Positions 1-7,535 of a stretch of 7,799 nucleotides of DNA are shown one piece after another (positions within the stretch are counted from its first letter, which is position 1; each line of letters starts with the position of its first letter). The position numbers and the translations under genes were made by a program. The notes under the pieces are model-generated. The model had not been told where the DNA came from, made no database searches, and saw nothing but the letters and a program-made list of their open reading frames with translations. Source of the DNA: Prevotellaceae bacterium UBA3849 (lineage in GTDB: Bacteria; Bacteroidota; Bacteroidia; Bacteroidales; Bacteroidaceae); the NCBI GenBank assembly GCA_002392645.1, contig DGHL01000019.1:1-7799 (forward strand), in the 5' to 3' direction.

Positions 1-91
1 TAACAGTTTGCACCGAAAGAAAACAAAAAGATGACATAATGATATTCATATAATTGACTAATTTAACTCGTGGGAATTTTTAGAACCCACC
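1..91 (+). repeat. Left copy of a 91-bp inverted repeat, ending in a hairpin box
   Basis: This AT-rich stretch matches the reverse complement of 7536-7626 at 85 of 91 positions without gaps. The six differences are at positions 11, 14, 30, 42, 50 and 56, and the last 35 bases (57-91) are identical. Its inner end holds GTGGG-N11-CCCAC (70-90), which can form a 5-bp stem with an 11-nt loop. It lies 13 bp beyond the A-tract of the GH3 terminator and codes for nothing visible. The copy begins at the window edge, so its true outer end may lie further left. It could be half of a mobile or invertible unit, or one member of a dispersed intergenic repeat family; the window cannot decide. Confidence 0.9.
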
Positions 92-104
92 TTAAAAACG
101 TGTC

Positions 105-154
105 AAAAAAAAACGTTCCGTCATGGACAGACTAATCTTTTCCATGACAGAACG
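105..154 (-). terminator. Rho-independent terminator of the GH31-GH3 operon
   Basis: Arms 114-127 and 141-154 form a 14-bp stem with a 13-nt loop, followed in the minus-strand transcript by nine uridines (A-tract 105-113). One pair is G-U when read from the minus strand but an A-C mismatch from the plus strand, which fits termination of minus-strand transcription. It begins 27 bp past the GH3 stop codon. Confidence 0.88.
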
Positions 155-181
155 CTTTTATTATCGTTTTTCCTATTTACA

Positions 182-2533
182 CTAAAAATCTATTTTTGCC
201 CTGATGTCTCGGCTACTGCTTCCGATGTAGGCCTTGAAGTGACCGGTGAGGTCGGTCCACTGCTGGCGGTTCTCGTCATAATAGCGCAGAGACTCTCGTG
301 GTACAGGGATGGTGACAGTCTGGCTCTCACCTGGCTGCAGGCTGACCTTGCTGAAACCTTTGAGCTCTTTCTGCGGACATACTACCTGGGCGCCTTCGCA
401 TCCTACATACAGCTGCACGGTCTCCTTGCCCGCTACCTTGCCGGTATTGGTGACGGTAACGGTAGCAGCATAGCCGTCGGCGGTAGGTGCTATGATGGCA
501 CCGGAATACTTGAAGGTGGTGTATGAGAGTCCGTAGCCGAATGGGAATACCACAGCCTCGTTCATGGTGTCGAAATAGCGATAGCCCACCATGATATCTT
601 CTGCATATACCTCTACCTCGTCACCGTTGCCCTCATGGGTCTTGGGATCGGTGGAGGTATTGATGGCTGGCGCCGCTGCCTTCTTGTATTTAGGCAGCGC
701 GGCAAGGAGGTCGGCAGACTTAGGCTGCTGGAGGTCCTTATATCTGTGCTCCGCAGGGAGGTCGGCAGGGCGCACACCCGGATAGCCTACGAGTCCAAAG
801 CGGTGAGCTGGATAGTCCTCCAGACGCTTGGCATAGGTGAAGATGGTCTTACCGCTCGGTGTGACATCACCGGAGAGGACGTCAGCAAGGGCATGGCCTG
901 CCTCGCTGCCAAGGTACCAAGACTGTACCAAGGTAGAAACCTTAGGGAGCCATGGCATTGCCACGGCGTTGCCGGAGATGATGACGGTGACCATAGGCTT
1001 GCCGGTATTTGCGAGCGAGGTGATGAGCTCGTCTTGCTGGAAGGACATGTTGTAGGACAGGCGGTCGCCGCCCTCGCAGTCTTCAAAATGATTCTTGTTG
1101 AGTCCACCTATATATATAATAAGGTCAGCATCCTTTGCAGCTGCCAAAGCCTCACTGCGCAGGTCGGCCTGTACTGACGGCGGTATGCTGTCGATGCCGT
1201 CGTAGCTGCACTTGCCAGAGGTGTAGCCCTGGCAGTATATGAACTCTGTCTCGGGGAAACGCTCACGCAGTCCGCGCAGAGGAGACACCTCATCCCTTGC
1301 CTTCAGTTCTGACGAACCGCCGCCGGGGCACAGCTGGCGCGTGGCATTCTCGCCCACCACAAGTACGCGACGGTACTTTTTGATATTGAGAGGCAGCAGC
1401 TGCCTATCGTTCTTGAGCAATACTATGGCCTCATCAGCAATCTGGCGCGCCGCCGCTACGTGCTCTGGAGAATTGAGGCTGCCGTATGGCTTACGCGAGT
1501 TCATGGCAGTGAGGAATATGAGCCTGAGCATACGCGCCGCCTTGTCCTCTACCACCTCCATAGGTATCTTACCTGCAGCCGCCATGTTGTAGTATTCGTT
1601 GCCAAGGTAATAGTCATCGTATGAATATCCCGTAGCCTCGGTAGTGAGTCCGTTGGTGTATGAGCCCATCTCGAGGTCGAGTCCGTAAAGTGCTGCCTCA
1701 CGGGTATCGTGCGCACCGCCCCAGTCGCTGATGACGGCACCCTTGAAACCGAGTTCGCCTTTTAGGATTTTGTTTATGGTGTATTGGTTATGGCAGCAAT
1801 GCTGGTCACAGTACTGATTGTAGCTGCCCATGACGCTCCATGCGTCGGCCTTCTGCACTGCAGCCTTGAATGGCGGCAGGTATATCTCGTGGAGAGCACG
1901 GTCAGAGATTCTGACATCTACATGTCCGCGGAACTCCTCCTGGTCGTTGAGAATATAATGCTTTACGCAGCATGCCACGCCGTTTTTCTGCAGGTTCTGT
2001 ATGTATGGCACCACCAAAGTGGAAGAGAGGAATGGATCTTCTCCCATGTACTCGAAGTTGCGTCCGCCGAGCGGCGTGCGATAGATATTGACGCCAGGTC
2101 CCAACAGTACGTCCTTCTCACGATAGCGAGCCTCCTCGCCCACAGACTTGCCATAGAGCGCAGCAAGCTGTGGATTCCATGTGGCAGCAAGCGCCGTAAG
2201 CGCAGGGAAGGCGGTGACGGAGTCGTTGTTCCAGTTAGCCCATCCCCAATTGTTCCAGTTTATCTCTACCCTGACACCGTGAGGGCCGTCGGACATCCAC
2301 AGTTCTGGTATTCCCAGACGTGGGCAGCCTGGCGAACTGAACTTACTCTGTGCGTATGAGAGGCGGCACTTCTCCTTGAGCGTCATGCGTGACATGGCAT
2401 CCTTCACCCTAACCTCAACGGGCAGGGTATCGTCCTGATAAGGCAATGGTGCCGCCGTAGCCTGAGTGGCAAACGGTGCGGTCAGCAGTGTGAGGGCCGT
2501 AAGCAGCCCCGTAAATTTCTTGTGTGTAGTCAT
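182..2533 (-). CDS. Secreted GH3 beta-glucosidase-like glycoside hydrolase
   Basis: A 783-residue exo-acting glycoside hydrolase family 3 enzyme, expected to release beta-linked glucose (possibly xylose) from non-reducing ends. Residues 1-27 look like a Sec signal peptide (MTTHKK, a hydrophobic core, then an ATA-type cleavage site) with no lipobox, so it is probably periplasmic. The N-terminal barrel has the Lys-His pair (191-192) and the nucleophile Asp270 in VISDW. A GH3 C-terminal domain follows (about 365-670, with FPFGYGLSYT at 663-672), then a fibronectin-III-like domain (about 685-775). The acid/base is less clear: the EDCEGGDR segment (484-491) offers Glu484 or Glu487. The length is normal for this architecture. 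It starts 46 bp after the GH31 stop with no promoter or terminator seen between, so the two are probably co-transcribed. Paired with an alpha-xylosidase, it would remove the glucose exposed once xylose is gone. Beta-xylosidase activity remains possible; the family call is firm, the substrate inferred. Confidence 0.93.
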   Translation of the reverse strand: MTTHKKFTGLLTALTLLTAPFATQATAAPLPYQDDTLPVEVRVKDAMSRMTLKEKCRLSYAQSKFSSPGCPRLGIPELWMSDGPHGVRVEINWNNWGWANWNNDSVTAFPALTALAATWNPQLAALYGKSVGEEARYREKDVLLGPGVNIYRTPLGGRNFEYMGEDPFLSSTLVVPYIQNLQKNGVACCVKHYILNDQEEFRGHVDVRISDRALHEIYLPPFKAAVQKADAWSVMGSYNQYCDQHCCHNQYTINKILKGELGFKGAVISDWGGAHDTREAALYGLDLEMGSYTNGLTTEATGYSYDDYYLGNEYYNMAAAGKIPMEVVEDKAARMLRLIFLTAMNSRKPYGSLNSPEHVAAARQIADEAIVLLKNDRQLLPLNIKKYRRVLVVGENATRQLCPGGGSSELKARDEVSPLRGLRERFPETEFIYCQGYTSGKCSYDGIDSIPPSVQADLRSEALAAAKDADLIIYIGGLNKNHFEDCEGGDRLSYNMSFQQDELITSLANTGKPMVTVIISGNAVAMPWLPKVSTLVQSWYLGSEAGHALADVLSGDVTPSGKTIFTYAKRLEDYPAHRFGLVGYPGVRPADLPAEHRYKDLQQPKSADLLAALPKYKKAAAPAINTSTDPKTHEGNGDEVEVYAEDIMVGYRYFDTMNEAVVFPFGYGLSYTTFKYSGAIIAPTADGYAATVTVTNTGKVAGKETVQLYVGCEGAQVVCPQKELKGFSKVSLQPGESQTVTIPVPRESLRYYDENRQQWTDLTGHFKAYIGSSSRDIRAKIDF

Positions 2534-2579
2534 ATCGGTTTTGTTTTGTTATTTTCCTATATAGTCTCTATTGTCACTA

Positions 2580-5500
2580 TCATTTAATCCTGACAACCTT
2601 CTTCCTGCCGTTGTATCTCACCTTGATGCCATCGGCATCAGGATTGTATGCCGCAGGCTTGGAAGCGCTGCACGGAACTATCACAAAGGTGCGCTCGCTG
2701 AGCATACCTGGGAAGCTTCCACTACGGTCGCCGATGATGAGGGTCTTGGCGGCGTCGTCATAGCACAGTTGTATGGTGGCATACCTACCTGCTTCGTAAC
2801 CATAGTTTACGCCCTCGTCCTCATACAGCGTAAACTCGCCATCGGCTCCCTCATATACATATATGCGCAGTGTGTCTGCCTGGCGCTGACGTGTATATTC
2901 CATGGCTGGACCCAGCGGCAGAATGCTGCCGGCACGCACCAACAGCGGTATGCGCTCGTATGGTGCACTGAGCGTAATGGTCTCGCCACCATGGCTGAGC
3001 AGGCTGCCAGTGTGCAGGTCGTACCACTTAGTGCCTGCTGGCATATACACTTCACGCGAACGAGCGCCGTACTGATATACAGGATTTACCATGATGGAAG
3101 GTCCGAACATGAACTGGTAAGGCACATTGAGCGCCGTCTTGTCCTTGGGGAAGTCCATAACCAACGGGCGCATCATGGTGTAGTCCTTGAAATGGACATC
3201 AGCAGCAAGCGAATAGATGTAAGGCAACAGACGGTAGCGCATGTCAAGGCATGCCACGATGGCACGGTATGCAGGATGTCCCTCAGGAGCTATGTTCCAT
3301 GGCTCACGGAACGGATACTGGCCGTGCACCCTGTACATAGGTGCGAACATGCCCATCTGGTGCCAGCGCACGTTGAGCTCGCGCCACTCCTTCATATCCT
3401 CGTTCTCCACTCCCGTCTTGTCGAAGTCGCCCTGCGCCTTGACGTAGCGGTTTTCCACAGAGAATCCGCCTATGTCCTGACTCCAGTATGGCACTCCTGA
3501 TATGGAGAAGTTCAAACCTGCCGTTATCTGTGCCTTCATATCTTCCCAACGAGTGCCGATGTCGCCCGACCATGTTGCGGTTGAATAGCGCTGTTCAGAA
3601 GCGAAGCCGTTGCGTGTAAGCAGGAAGACACGCTTATTCTCTGGAGAGAAGTGATTGCCATAGCCATACTCGTCCCAATTGGTAGATTGCTGCAGTCGAT
3701 GACTGTCATCGGCACTGATGCCCTGACGCTCGACGGCGGTCTCATAGGCTCGCTGTCCGTCATATATGGCTTCGGCATTGACTATGGAGTAGGCATTGAA
3801 ATACTCATCGCTTGAGCCATAGGCGGTAGGTCCGCACAACAGCTTGCGGTACTGCATGTCGGTGCAGTCGCGCACATTAGGCTCTGAGGCATCCATCCAC
3901 CATGCGTCCATCCCTATGGTGCCGAGTTTCTCGTAGAGCTGACGCCAGAATATCCTGCGTGCCTCCTTGTCGTATGCATCGTAGAATGCATACTTGAATC
4001 CCAGCCAGTCATACAGGCTGTCCTTAACGCTTTGCTGGTATATGAACCCCTTATCGTTGAGTTCCTTGTAGTTATCTACCGTAAGGTAATACTTCGGCCA
4101 GCACGATATCATGATCTGCGCATTCATTGAGTGTATGCTGTCTATCATGGCCTTAGGGTTACTGAAACGCGTAGGGTCGAACTCGAATGCTCCCCATGAG
4201 TCAGGCGTCCAGTAGTTCCAGTCCATCACGATATTATCTATCGGCAGATGGCGCTGACGGAATCCACGCAGTGCATCGAGAATCTCGTCCTGCGTCTTGT
4301 ATCTCTCACGACTCTGCCAATAGCCCAGCAGCCATTCAGGCATTATCTGCGCCTTACCCGTAAGCTGGCGATAGCCTGCTATGACGTCATCGACCACGCT
4401 ATGGTTGGCGTCTGCAGGATGCTGTCCTAATATAAAATAGTAGTCGAGCTGCTGCGCCATCTCGCTATACATGGAGAGTCGCTGCTGCTCAGCATCGTCA
4501 ACTGGCTCCAATGCACGCAGTCCGCAGTATGCCTCGCCGCCATCGGGTTTCCACTCTATGCGTATAGGATAGCTCTTGCCTGCCTCAAGGTGCACGCTGA
4601 ACTTACGTGCATTAGGATTCCATGCCGTGCGCCATATCTCCTGCGCATCGGTGCCTTTGCCCTGAAGGTCTTCCGTATATACCGACTTGCCATCAATGAA
4701 TATCTTCTGATATCCACTGTAGTAGTGCGAGAAACGGTATTCGCCGCTCTTCAGCGGTGTTATGGTACCTTCATATACCACTGATGCCCTGGCGAGGTCA
4801 TACTTAGGCAGATTCCTTGCCGACTTTAGGTTTTCGAAGTATATGCTGTCTTCACGCCTTACCAATGTCTCGGCACCCGGTGAGGTGTAAGTTCCTGTCA
4901 GCGCCCCAGGTTTGCCGTCCTTGTCGCAGAGGGTGAAGAGGCGGTGCAACTGGCTGTAGTCTTCTGGATTACCGAAGCGTGAGAGGGAATAGTTGTCGAA
5001 CAGCACTCCGTAGCCGTCGGAACTGACCACGAACGGTATGCTCACCTTTGTGTTATACTGGAAGAGCTCTTCATTCTTTCCCTTATAGTTCCACTCGTCA
5101 GCCTGATGCTGACCAAGTCCATACAATGCTTCTGACGGATTAAGGTTCTCGAATACGGTGCGCGTGCTCCAGCCATGATATGTCTCCGGTGTACCGTCGG
5201 CATGCGTCTGCACGCATTCGTATGGACGGAACGCCTTGCCGCCACCTGCCACCTCGCGGAGTATCACCTTACCCCCCAGGTCGGTAAACCATACCTCACC
5301 AGTAGTGGTGCTGACGTATGCACGGAGCTTAGAGGTAGTGACCACCACCGTTCCGTTTTCTTCTGACACTTTGTAAGGGCACTGGCTGGCAGGCTCTATC
5401 ACCACAAGGCTGCGGTTGTCACGAAAGCTGTCTTCTGCCGTTGCCGACACCCTGACAATACGATCGTCAACCACTTGCAGCCTTACGAGCTTCGGCGCCG

Positions 5501-5639
5501 TGCCGAAATTCTGTATTCCTGTTGAAGTAGCAGGCAGTTTCACAGTCACTCCCTTGTCAGTGCGTGTATAGCTTGCCGCCGTGGCATAGGCAGCACACGC
5601 ACCAAACATCAGGCTCATCATTATTTTCTTCTTAACCAT
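2580..5639 (-). CDS. Secreted GH31 alpha-xylosidase-like enzyme with PA14 insert
   Basis: A 1019-residue glycoside hydrolase family 31 enzyme, most likely an alpha-xylosidase removing xylose from xyloglucan oligosaccharides. It starts with a signal peptide (MVKKK, hydrophobic core, ATA at 19-21). Cys15 follows FGA, a poor lipobox, so a lipoprotein is possible but not favoured. The N-terminal beta-sandwich is interrupted by a PA14-like domain (about 250-380, including GEYRFSHYYSGYQKIFIDG), an arrangement known from Cellvibrio japonicus Xyl31A. The barrel begins near 430. It carries MDWNYW (472-477), the nucleophile Asp583 in WWMDASEP, and the likely acid/base Asp693 in WSGDIGTRWEDM. C-terminal beta-sandwich domains follow. 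Residues about 631-668 look like extra sequence before the RVFLLTR strand. It is the first gene of the operon with the GH3, and its start fits the signal peptide and an A-rich leader. Alpha-glucosidase activity is the main alternative; the PA14 insert and the GH3 partner favour alpha-xylosidase. Confidence 0.93.
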   Translation of the reverse strand: MVKKKIMMSLMFGACAAYATAASYTRTDKGVTVKLPATSTGIQNFGTAPKLVRLQVVDDRIVRVSATAEDSFRDNRSLVVIEPASQCPYKVSEENGTVVVTTSKLRAYVSTTTGEVWFTDLGGKVILREVAGGGKAFRPYECVQTHADGTPETYHGWSTRTVFENLNPSEALYGLGQHQADEWNYKGKNEELFQYNTKVSIPFVVSSDGYGVLFDNYSLSRFGNPEDYSQLHRLFTLCDKDGKPGALTGTYTSPGAETLVRREDSIYFENLKSARNLPKYDLARASVVYEGTITPLKSGEYRFSHYYSGYQKIFIDGKSVYTEDLQGKGTDAQEIWRTAWNPNARKFSVHLEAGKSYPIRIEWKPDGGEAYCGLRALEPVDDAEQQRLSMYSEMAQQLDYYFILGQHPADANHSVVDDVIAGYRQLTGKAQIMPEWLLGYWQSRERYKTQDEILDALRGFRQRHLPIDNIVMDWNYWTPDSWGAFEFDPTRFSNPKAMIDSIHSMNAQIMISCWPKYYLTVDNYKELNDKGFIYQQSVKDSLYDWLGFKYAFYDAYDKEARRIFWRQLYEKLGTIGMDAWWMDASEPNVRDCTDMQYRKLLCGPTAYGSSDEYFNAYSIVNAEAIYDGQRAYETAVERQGISADDSHRLQQSTNWDEYGYGNHFSPENKRVFLLTRNGFASEQRYSTATWSGDIGTRWEDMKAQITAGLNFSISGVPYWSQDIGGFSVENRYVKAQGDFDKTGVENEDMKEWRELNVRWHQMGMFAPMYRVHGQYPFREPWNIAPEGHPAYRAIVACLDMRYRLLPYIYSLAADVHFKDYTMMRPLVMDFPKDKTALNVPYQFMFGPSIMVNPVYQYGARSREVYMPAGTKWYDLHTGSLLSHGGETITLSAPYERIPLLVRAGSILPLGPAMEYTRQRQADTLRIYVYEGADGEFTLYEDEGVNYGYEAGRYATIQLCYDDAAKTLIIGDRSGSFPGMLSERTFVIVPCSASKPAAYNPDADGIKVRYNGRKKVVRIK

Positions 5640-5681
5640 ATTGTTTAGTTAATTTGAGGTTATTGTTCCAAACTTGTTTAC

Positions 5682-5712
5682 CACGTGCCATGGTACAATC
5701 TGCCGGCACATG
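5682..5712 (-). other. Leader hairpin near the 5' end of the GH31-GH3 mRNA
   Basis: Arms 5682-5689 and 5705-5712 form an 8-bp stem with a 15-nt loop in the minus-strand RNA, with one G-U pair that would be an A-C mismatch on the other strand. If the promoter at 5724-5731 is right, the stem begins only a few bases into the transcript, where hairpins often protect mRNA. A competing short stem, TACCA with TGGTA (within 5680-5696), overlaps it. The pairing is visible; any role is inferred. Confidence 0.45.
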
Positions 5713-5723
5713 TTTTTCAACTG

Positions 5724-5731
5724 CAAAGTTA
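5724..5731 (-). promoter_or_regulatory. Bacteroidetes-type -7 box (TAACTTTG) for the GH31-GH3 operon
   Basis: Read on the minus strand, this is an exact match to the Bacteroidetes -7 consensus TAnnTTTG, in the context GCTAACTTTGCAG. It would place the transcription start near 5717-5719 and give a leader of about 80 nt. No good TTG of the -33 box is seen at the expected spacing upstream, so the call rests on the -7 box and its position. Confidence 0.55.
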
Positions 5732-5758
5732 GCAAACAATCCCCAATATCACATCCTT

Positions 5759-5832
5759 AAATGTTTCAAAGTAGCGACACACAAGGTGCATTAATCGGTC
5801 ATCATATTATTATAGGTATAAAAAATGTTTCA
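5759..5832. repeat. Direct repeat AAATGTTTCA upstream of the GH31 promoter
   Basis: The ten bases AAATGTTTCA occur exactly at 5759-5768 and 5823-5832, 64 bp start to start. The first is followed by AAG and the second by CAAAG. The pair sits upstream of the -7 box at 5724-5731, where an activator could bind. The rest of this 215-bp gap holds no gene and no convincing terminator for the dehydratase operon, so some read-through into GH31 is possible. Ten-base repeats in AT-rich DNA can arise by chance. Confidence 0.4.
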
Positions 5833-5854
5833 CAAAGCACCCGTTTTGTCTACC

Positions 5855-6319
5855 CTACCCTTTCATCTTCAGTTCTGCCACCGCATATACCGCAGGTTCA
5901 CAGCCACTTCCTGTACATAGAGATTCCCTTATCTCTGCCGTCAGCAGGAGCATGTCGAACACCTCCTCCTTTACCGTCACCGTGGTTTCTATCTGTGTAC
6001 CCACGCCAGGCATCGCCAACGCCTCCATGCTTTTCACCGAGGCTATCATGCCAGGGCGCACGTCTTTCCTTAATATATACTTATTTATATAGCCTATCCT
6101 CGCTGCACACGTCTGAGCCATATTCTCAAGCATGCCCAGCATGGTAAGTCTGCCATCCTCCACGAAGGGCTTTCCTGCCCTCACCTTCATCGTGGTCACG
6201 ATCTGGCGAACATCGAAATGGGTAATGCCGTCAACAAGCACGAACGGCTCTTGCTGTGGCAGCAGCTCGTGTATGTCAATCTCGCTGACAAACTTGTCTG
6301 TAGGTTTGGTATAGTCCAT
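5855..6319 (-). CDS. Hot-dog fold 3-hydroxyacyl-ACP dehydratase-like protein
   Basis: A 154-residue protein of the FabZ/FabA-like hot-dog superfamily, closest in style to the small dehydratases of aryl-polyene and flexirubin clusters. The start motif LLPQQEPFVLVDG (19-31) aligns with the FabZ motif LPHRxPFLLVDR, and LENMAQTCAARIGY (64-77) matches the central helix carrying the catalytic Glu (here Glu65). The usual catalytic His is Gln22, so standard dehydratase chemistry is uncertain. No signal peptide is seen, so it should be cytosolic. It is the last gene of the ACP operon, 51 bp after the acyltransferase stop, and would act on acyl chains carried by the ACP. The start is supported by an A-rich leader and normal family length. 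Alternatives are a thioesterase-like or non-catalytic partner protein. Confidence 0.8.
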   Translation of the reverse strand: MDYTKPTDKFVSEIDIHELLPQQEPFVLVDGITHFDVRQIVTTMKVRAGKPFVEDGRLTMLGMLENMAQTCAARIGYINKYILRKDVRPGMIASVKSMEALAMPGVGTQIETTVTVKEEVFDMLLLTAEIRESLCTGSGCEPAVYAVAELKMKG

Positions 6320-6370
6320 ACTTCATAGATTTAGCATCACTCACCTGAAAGGCAGCAGCCACCATTGCCG

Positions 6371-7306
6371 CTATGCCTTGCAGTCGTTCCAAAACGGGAA
6401 ATAATTGTACCACTGGGCAGGATACTTCGTCACCATGCGCTGCAGTTCGGCTACATACGCTTCTGCCAACTGCCTCATCTGCTCCCTGCGTGGTGCATTC
6501 TTATCGTATGCCAGTGGCGAAGCGTATATCTTATATTTCCTTGCAGACTCCTTCATCACGTTCACCGCCAGCACATCAAGTCCGCGCATGGTAGCCACGC
6601 TGAACGGCCCCTGCGGGAAGTCGGCCGTAGCGCCAAGGAATGTCAGCGGCAGGCTTTTCTGCGAACCGAATATCCTGTCTGCCGGCATACTCACTATCTC
6701 GCCATGCGCCAATGCGTCGTTTATCTCAAACAGATGGCTCATGTCATTGCGTATGCCTATCATGTGTATGTTGGTATTACCGAACATACGGTTGCGGTTT
6801 GCCATTACCGACTCTTTCTCCCCTCCAAACACCAATGCGTTGAAACGCTTGTTCTCCGTGCCGAGCGTATAGCCGGCTATCTCATAGTTGCCCACATGGG
6901 CGCTGAGCTGCACAAATCCCTCTTCCTGCGATGCCAGCTTCTTGAAGTGCTCGTAGCCTACCACCTCTATCTCAAAATGCTTGCCTGCATACATGGCAAA
7001 CTTGTCTGCCACCACCTGTGCAAACAGGCAGAAGTTACGGTATGTCATAATGCATGACTTCCACCACGTCATGTGCCAACGCTTGCGGAAATAGCGGTAT
7101 GTCACCTTCTGTGCTGGGTTCACCACAAGGCATACCGGCACCACGAAGACTGCCACGAAGGCATACAGTATCCTCACGTCCATACAGCACAGCATGCGGA
7201 TAAGCCACTTATGCATCCAGCCATTGCCGTATGTAGTGCCCTGCCATGCGCGCCCTGTCTCCTGAGCGTCTGTCGTATTATTCTGCCTTTCCCTTGATAT
7301 ACTCAT
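6371..7306 (-). CDS. LpxL/HtrB-family lysophospholipid/lipid A-type acyltransferase
   Basis: A 311-residue acyltransferase of the lipid A biosynthesis (LpxL/HtrB) family, which moves an acyl chain from ACP to a lipid acceptor at the inner membrane. Numbered from the chosen start, a WQGTTYGNGWMHKW stretch (22-35) precedes one membrane segment (about 44-62). The catalytic motif H-x4-E is His137 to Glu142 in SAHVGNYE. The second motif MPADRIFG (207-214) and FLGATADFPQGPF (223-235) are typical, as is the YNYFPFW end. The start at 7306 (MSISRERQ) overlaps the ACP gene by 29 nt. An upstream ATG at 7330 would add only eight residues read from within the ACP gene, so it is less likely, though not excluded. 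The overlap suggests translational coupling with the ACP. In Bacteroidetes such genes often belong to polyene-lipid clusters rather than to lipid A synthesis; the acceptor here is unknown. Confidence 0.88.
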   Translation of the reverse strand: MSISRERQNNTTDAQETGRAWQGTTYGNGWMHKWLIRMLCCMDVRILYAFVAVFVVPVCLVVNPAQKVTYRYFRKRWHMTWWKSCIMTYRNFCLFAQVVADKFAMYAGKHFEIEVVGYEHFKKLASQEEGFVQLSAHVGNYEIAGYTLGTENKRFNALVFGGEKESVMANRNRMFGNTNIHMIGIRNDMSHLFEINDALAHGEIVSMPADRIFGSQKSLPLTFLGATADFPQGPFSVATMRGLDVLAVNVMKESARKYKIYASPLAYDKNAPRREQMRQLAEAYVAELQRMVTKYPAQWYNYFPFWNDCKA

Positions 7307-7520
7307 AGAACTGCCCAAGCGTAAGCACATCCTTCATCTCCGTCTTGTCTATCTTGAAACCGAAGTTACGCGATATGAATGCCACGATGTCAACATAGTC
7401 AAGACTATCTATGCCGACGTCTTCCTTCAAACGGGCATCGTCGGTTATCTTATTCTGGTCTATCTCGAGTTCATCAACGAGAAATCCGTTGATATCTTCT
7501 TTTATTTTCTCTATCGTCAT
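7278..7520 (-). CDS. Acyl carrier protein
   Basis: An 80-residue acidic acyl carrier protein. The motif GIDSLDYVD (36-44) holds Ser39, the site of 4'-phosphopantetheine attachment, at the start of helix II, and the protein has normal ACP length. It would carry growing or finished acyl chains for the acyltransferase and dehydratase-like proteins encoded next to it. As the first gene of its operon, beside dedicated acyl-handling genes, it looks like a specialised pathway ACP rather than the housekeeping AcpP, though this is inference from context. Its stop lies inside the start of the acyltransferase gene. The right copy of the 91-bp inverted repeat ends only 15 bp upstream of its ATG, so the repeat's hairpin box falls in its leader. 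No consensus TAnnTTTG box was found upstream. Confidence 0.93.
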   Translation of the reverse strand: MTIEKIKEDINGFLVDELEIDQNKITDDARLKEDVGIDSLDYVDIVAFISRNFGFKIDKTEMKDVLTLGQFYEYIKGKAE

Positions 7521-7535
7521 GATTCTATCGTTATA

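Noticed and set aside
1784..2359. Plus-strand open frame (191 codons) antisense to GH3
   Set aside because: It is opposite the GH3 catalytic domain, with no domain or convincing start region.
2571..3500. Long plus-strand open frame (309 codons) antisense to GH31
   Set aside because: It lies wholly opposite a clear GH31 coding sequence and its translation shows no recognisable domain; it is explained by the codon composition of the true gene.
5592..5598. Lipoprotein signal (FGAC at residues 12-15) in GH31
   Set aside because: Phe at the -3 position is a poor lipobox, and an ordinary ATA signal-peptidase I site follows; kept only as a possibility.
5733..5854. Terminator between the dehydratase and GH31 genes
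   Set aside because: A U-rich run is present in the minus-strand RNA, but no stable stem sits directly before it; the GGTGC/GCACC pairing has a loop of nearly 50 nt.
6320..6370. Alternative earlier start for the dehydratase at the ATG ending at 6365
   Set aside because: That ATG is in a different frame and soon reaches a stop; the ATG at 6319 gives the normal family length.
6365..7057. Plus-strand open frame (230 codons) antisense to the acyltransferase
   Set aside because: It overlaps conserved acyltransferase motifs on the other strand and its His/Cys-rich translation resembles no known family.
7307..7330. Upstream start for the acyltransferase (MCLRLGSS)
   Set aside because: It adds eight residues encoded entirely within the ACP gene and lengthens the overlap to 53 nt; the ATG at 7306 is more plausible, though only N-terminal data would settle it.
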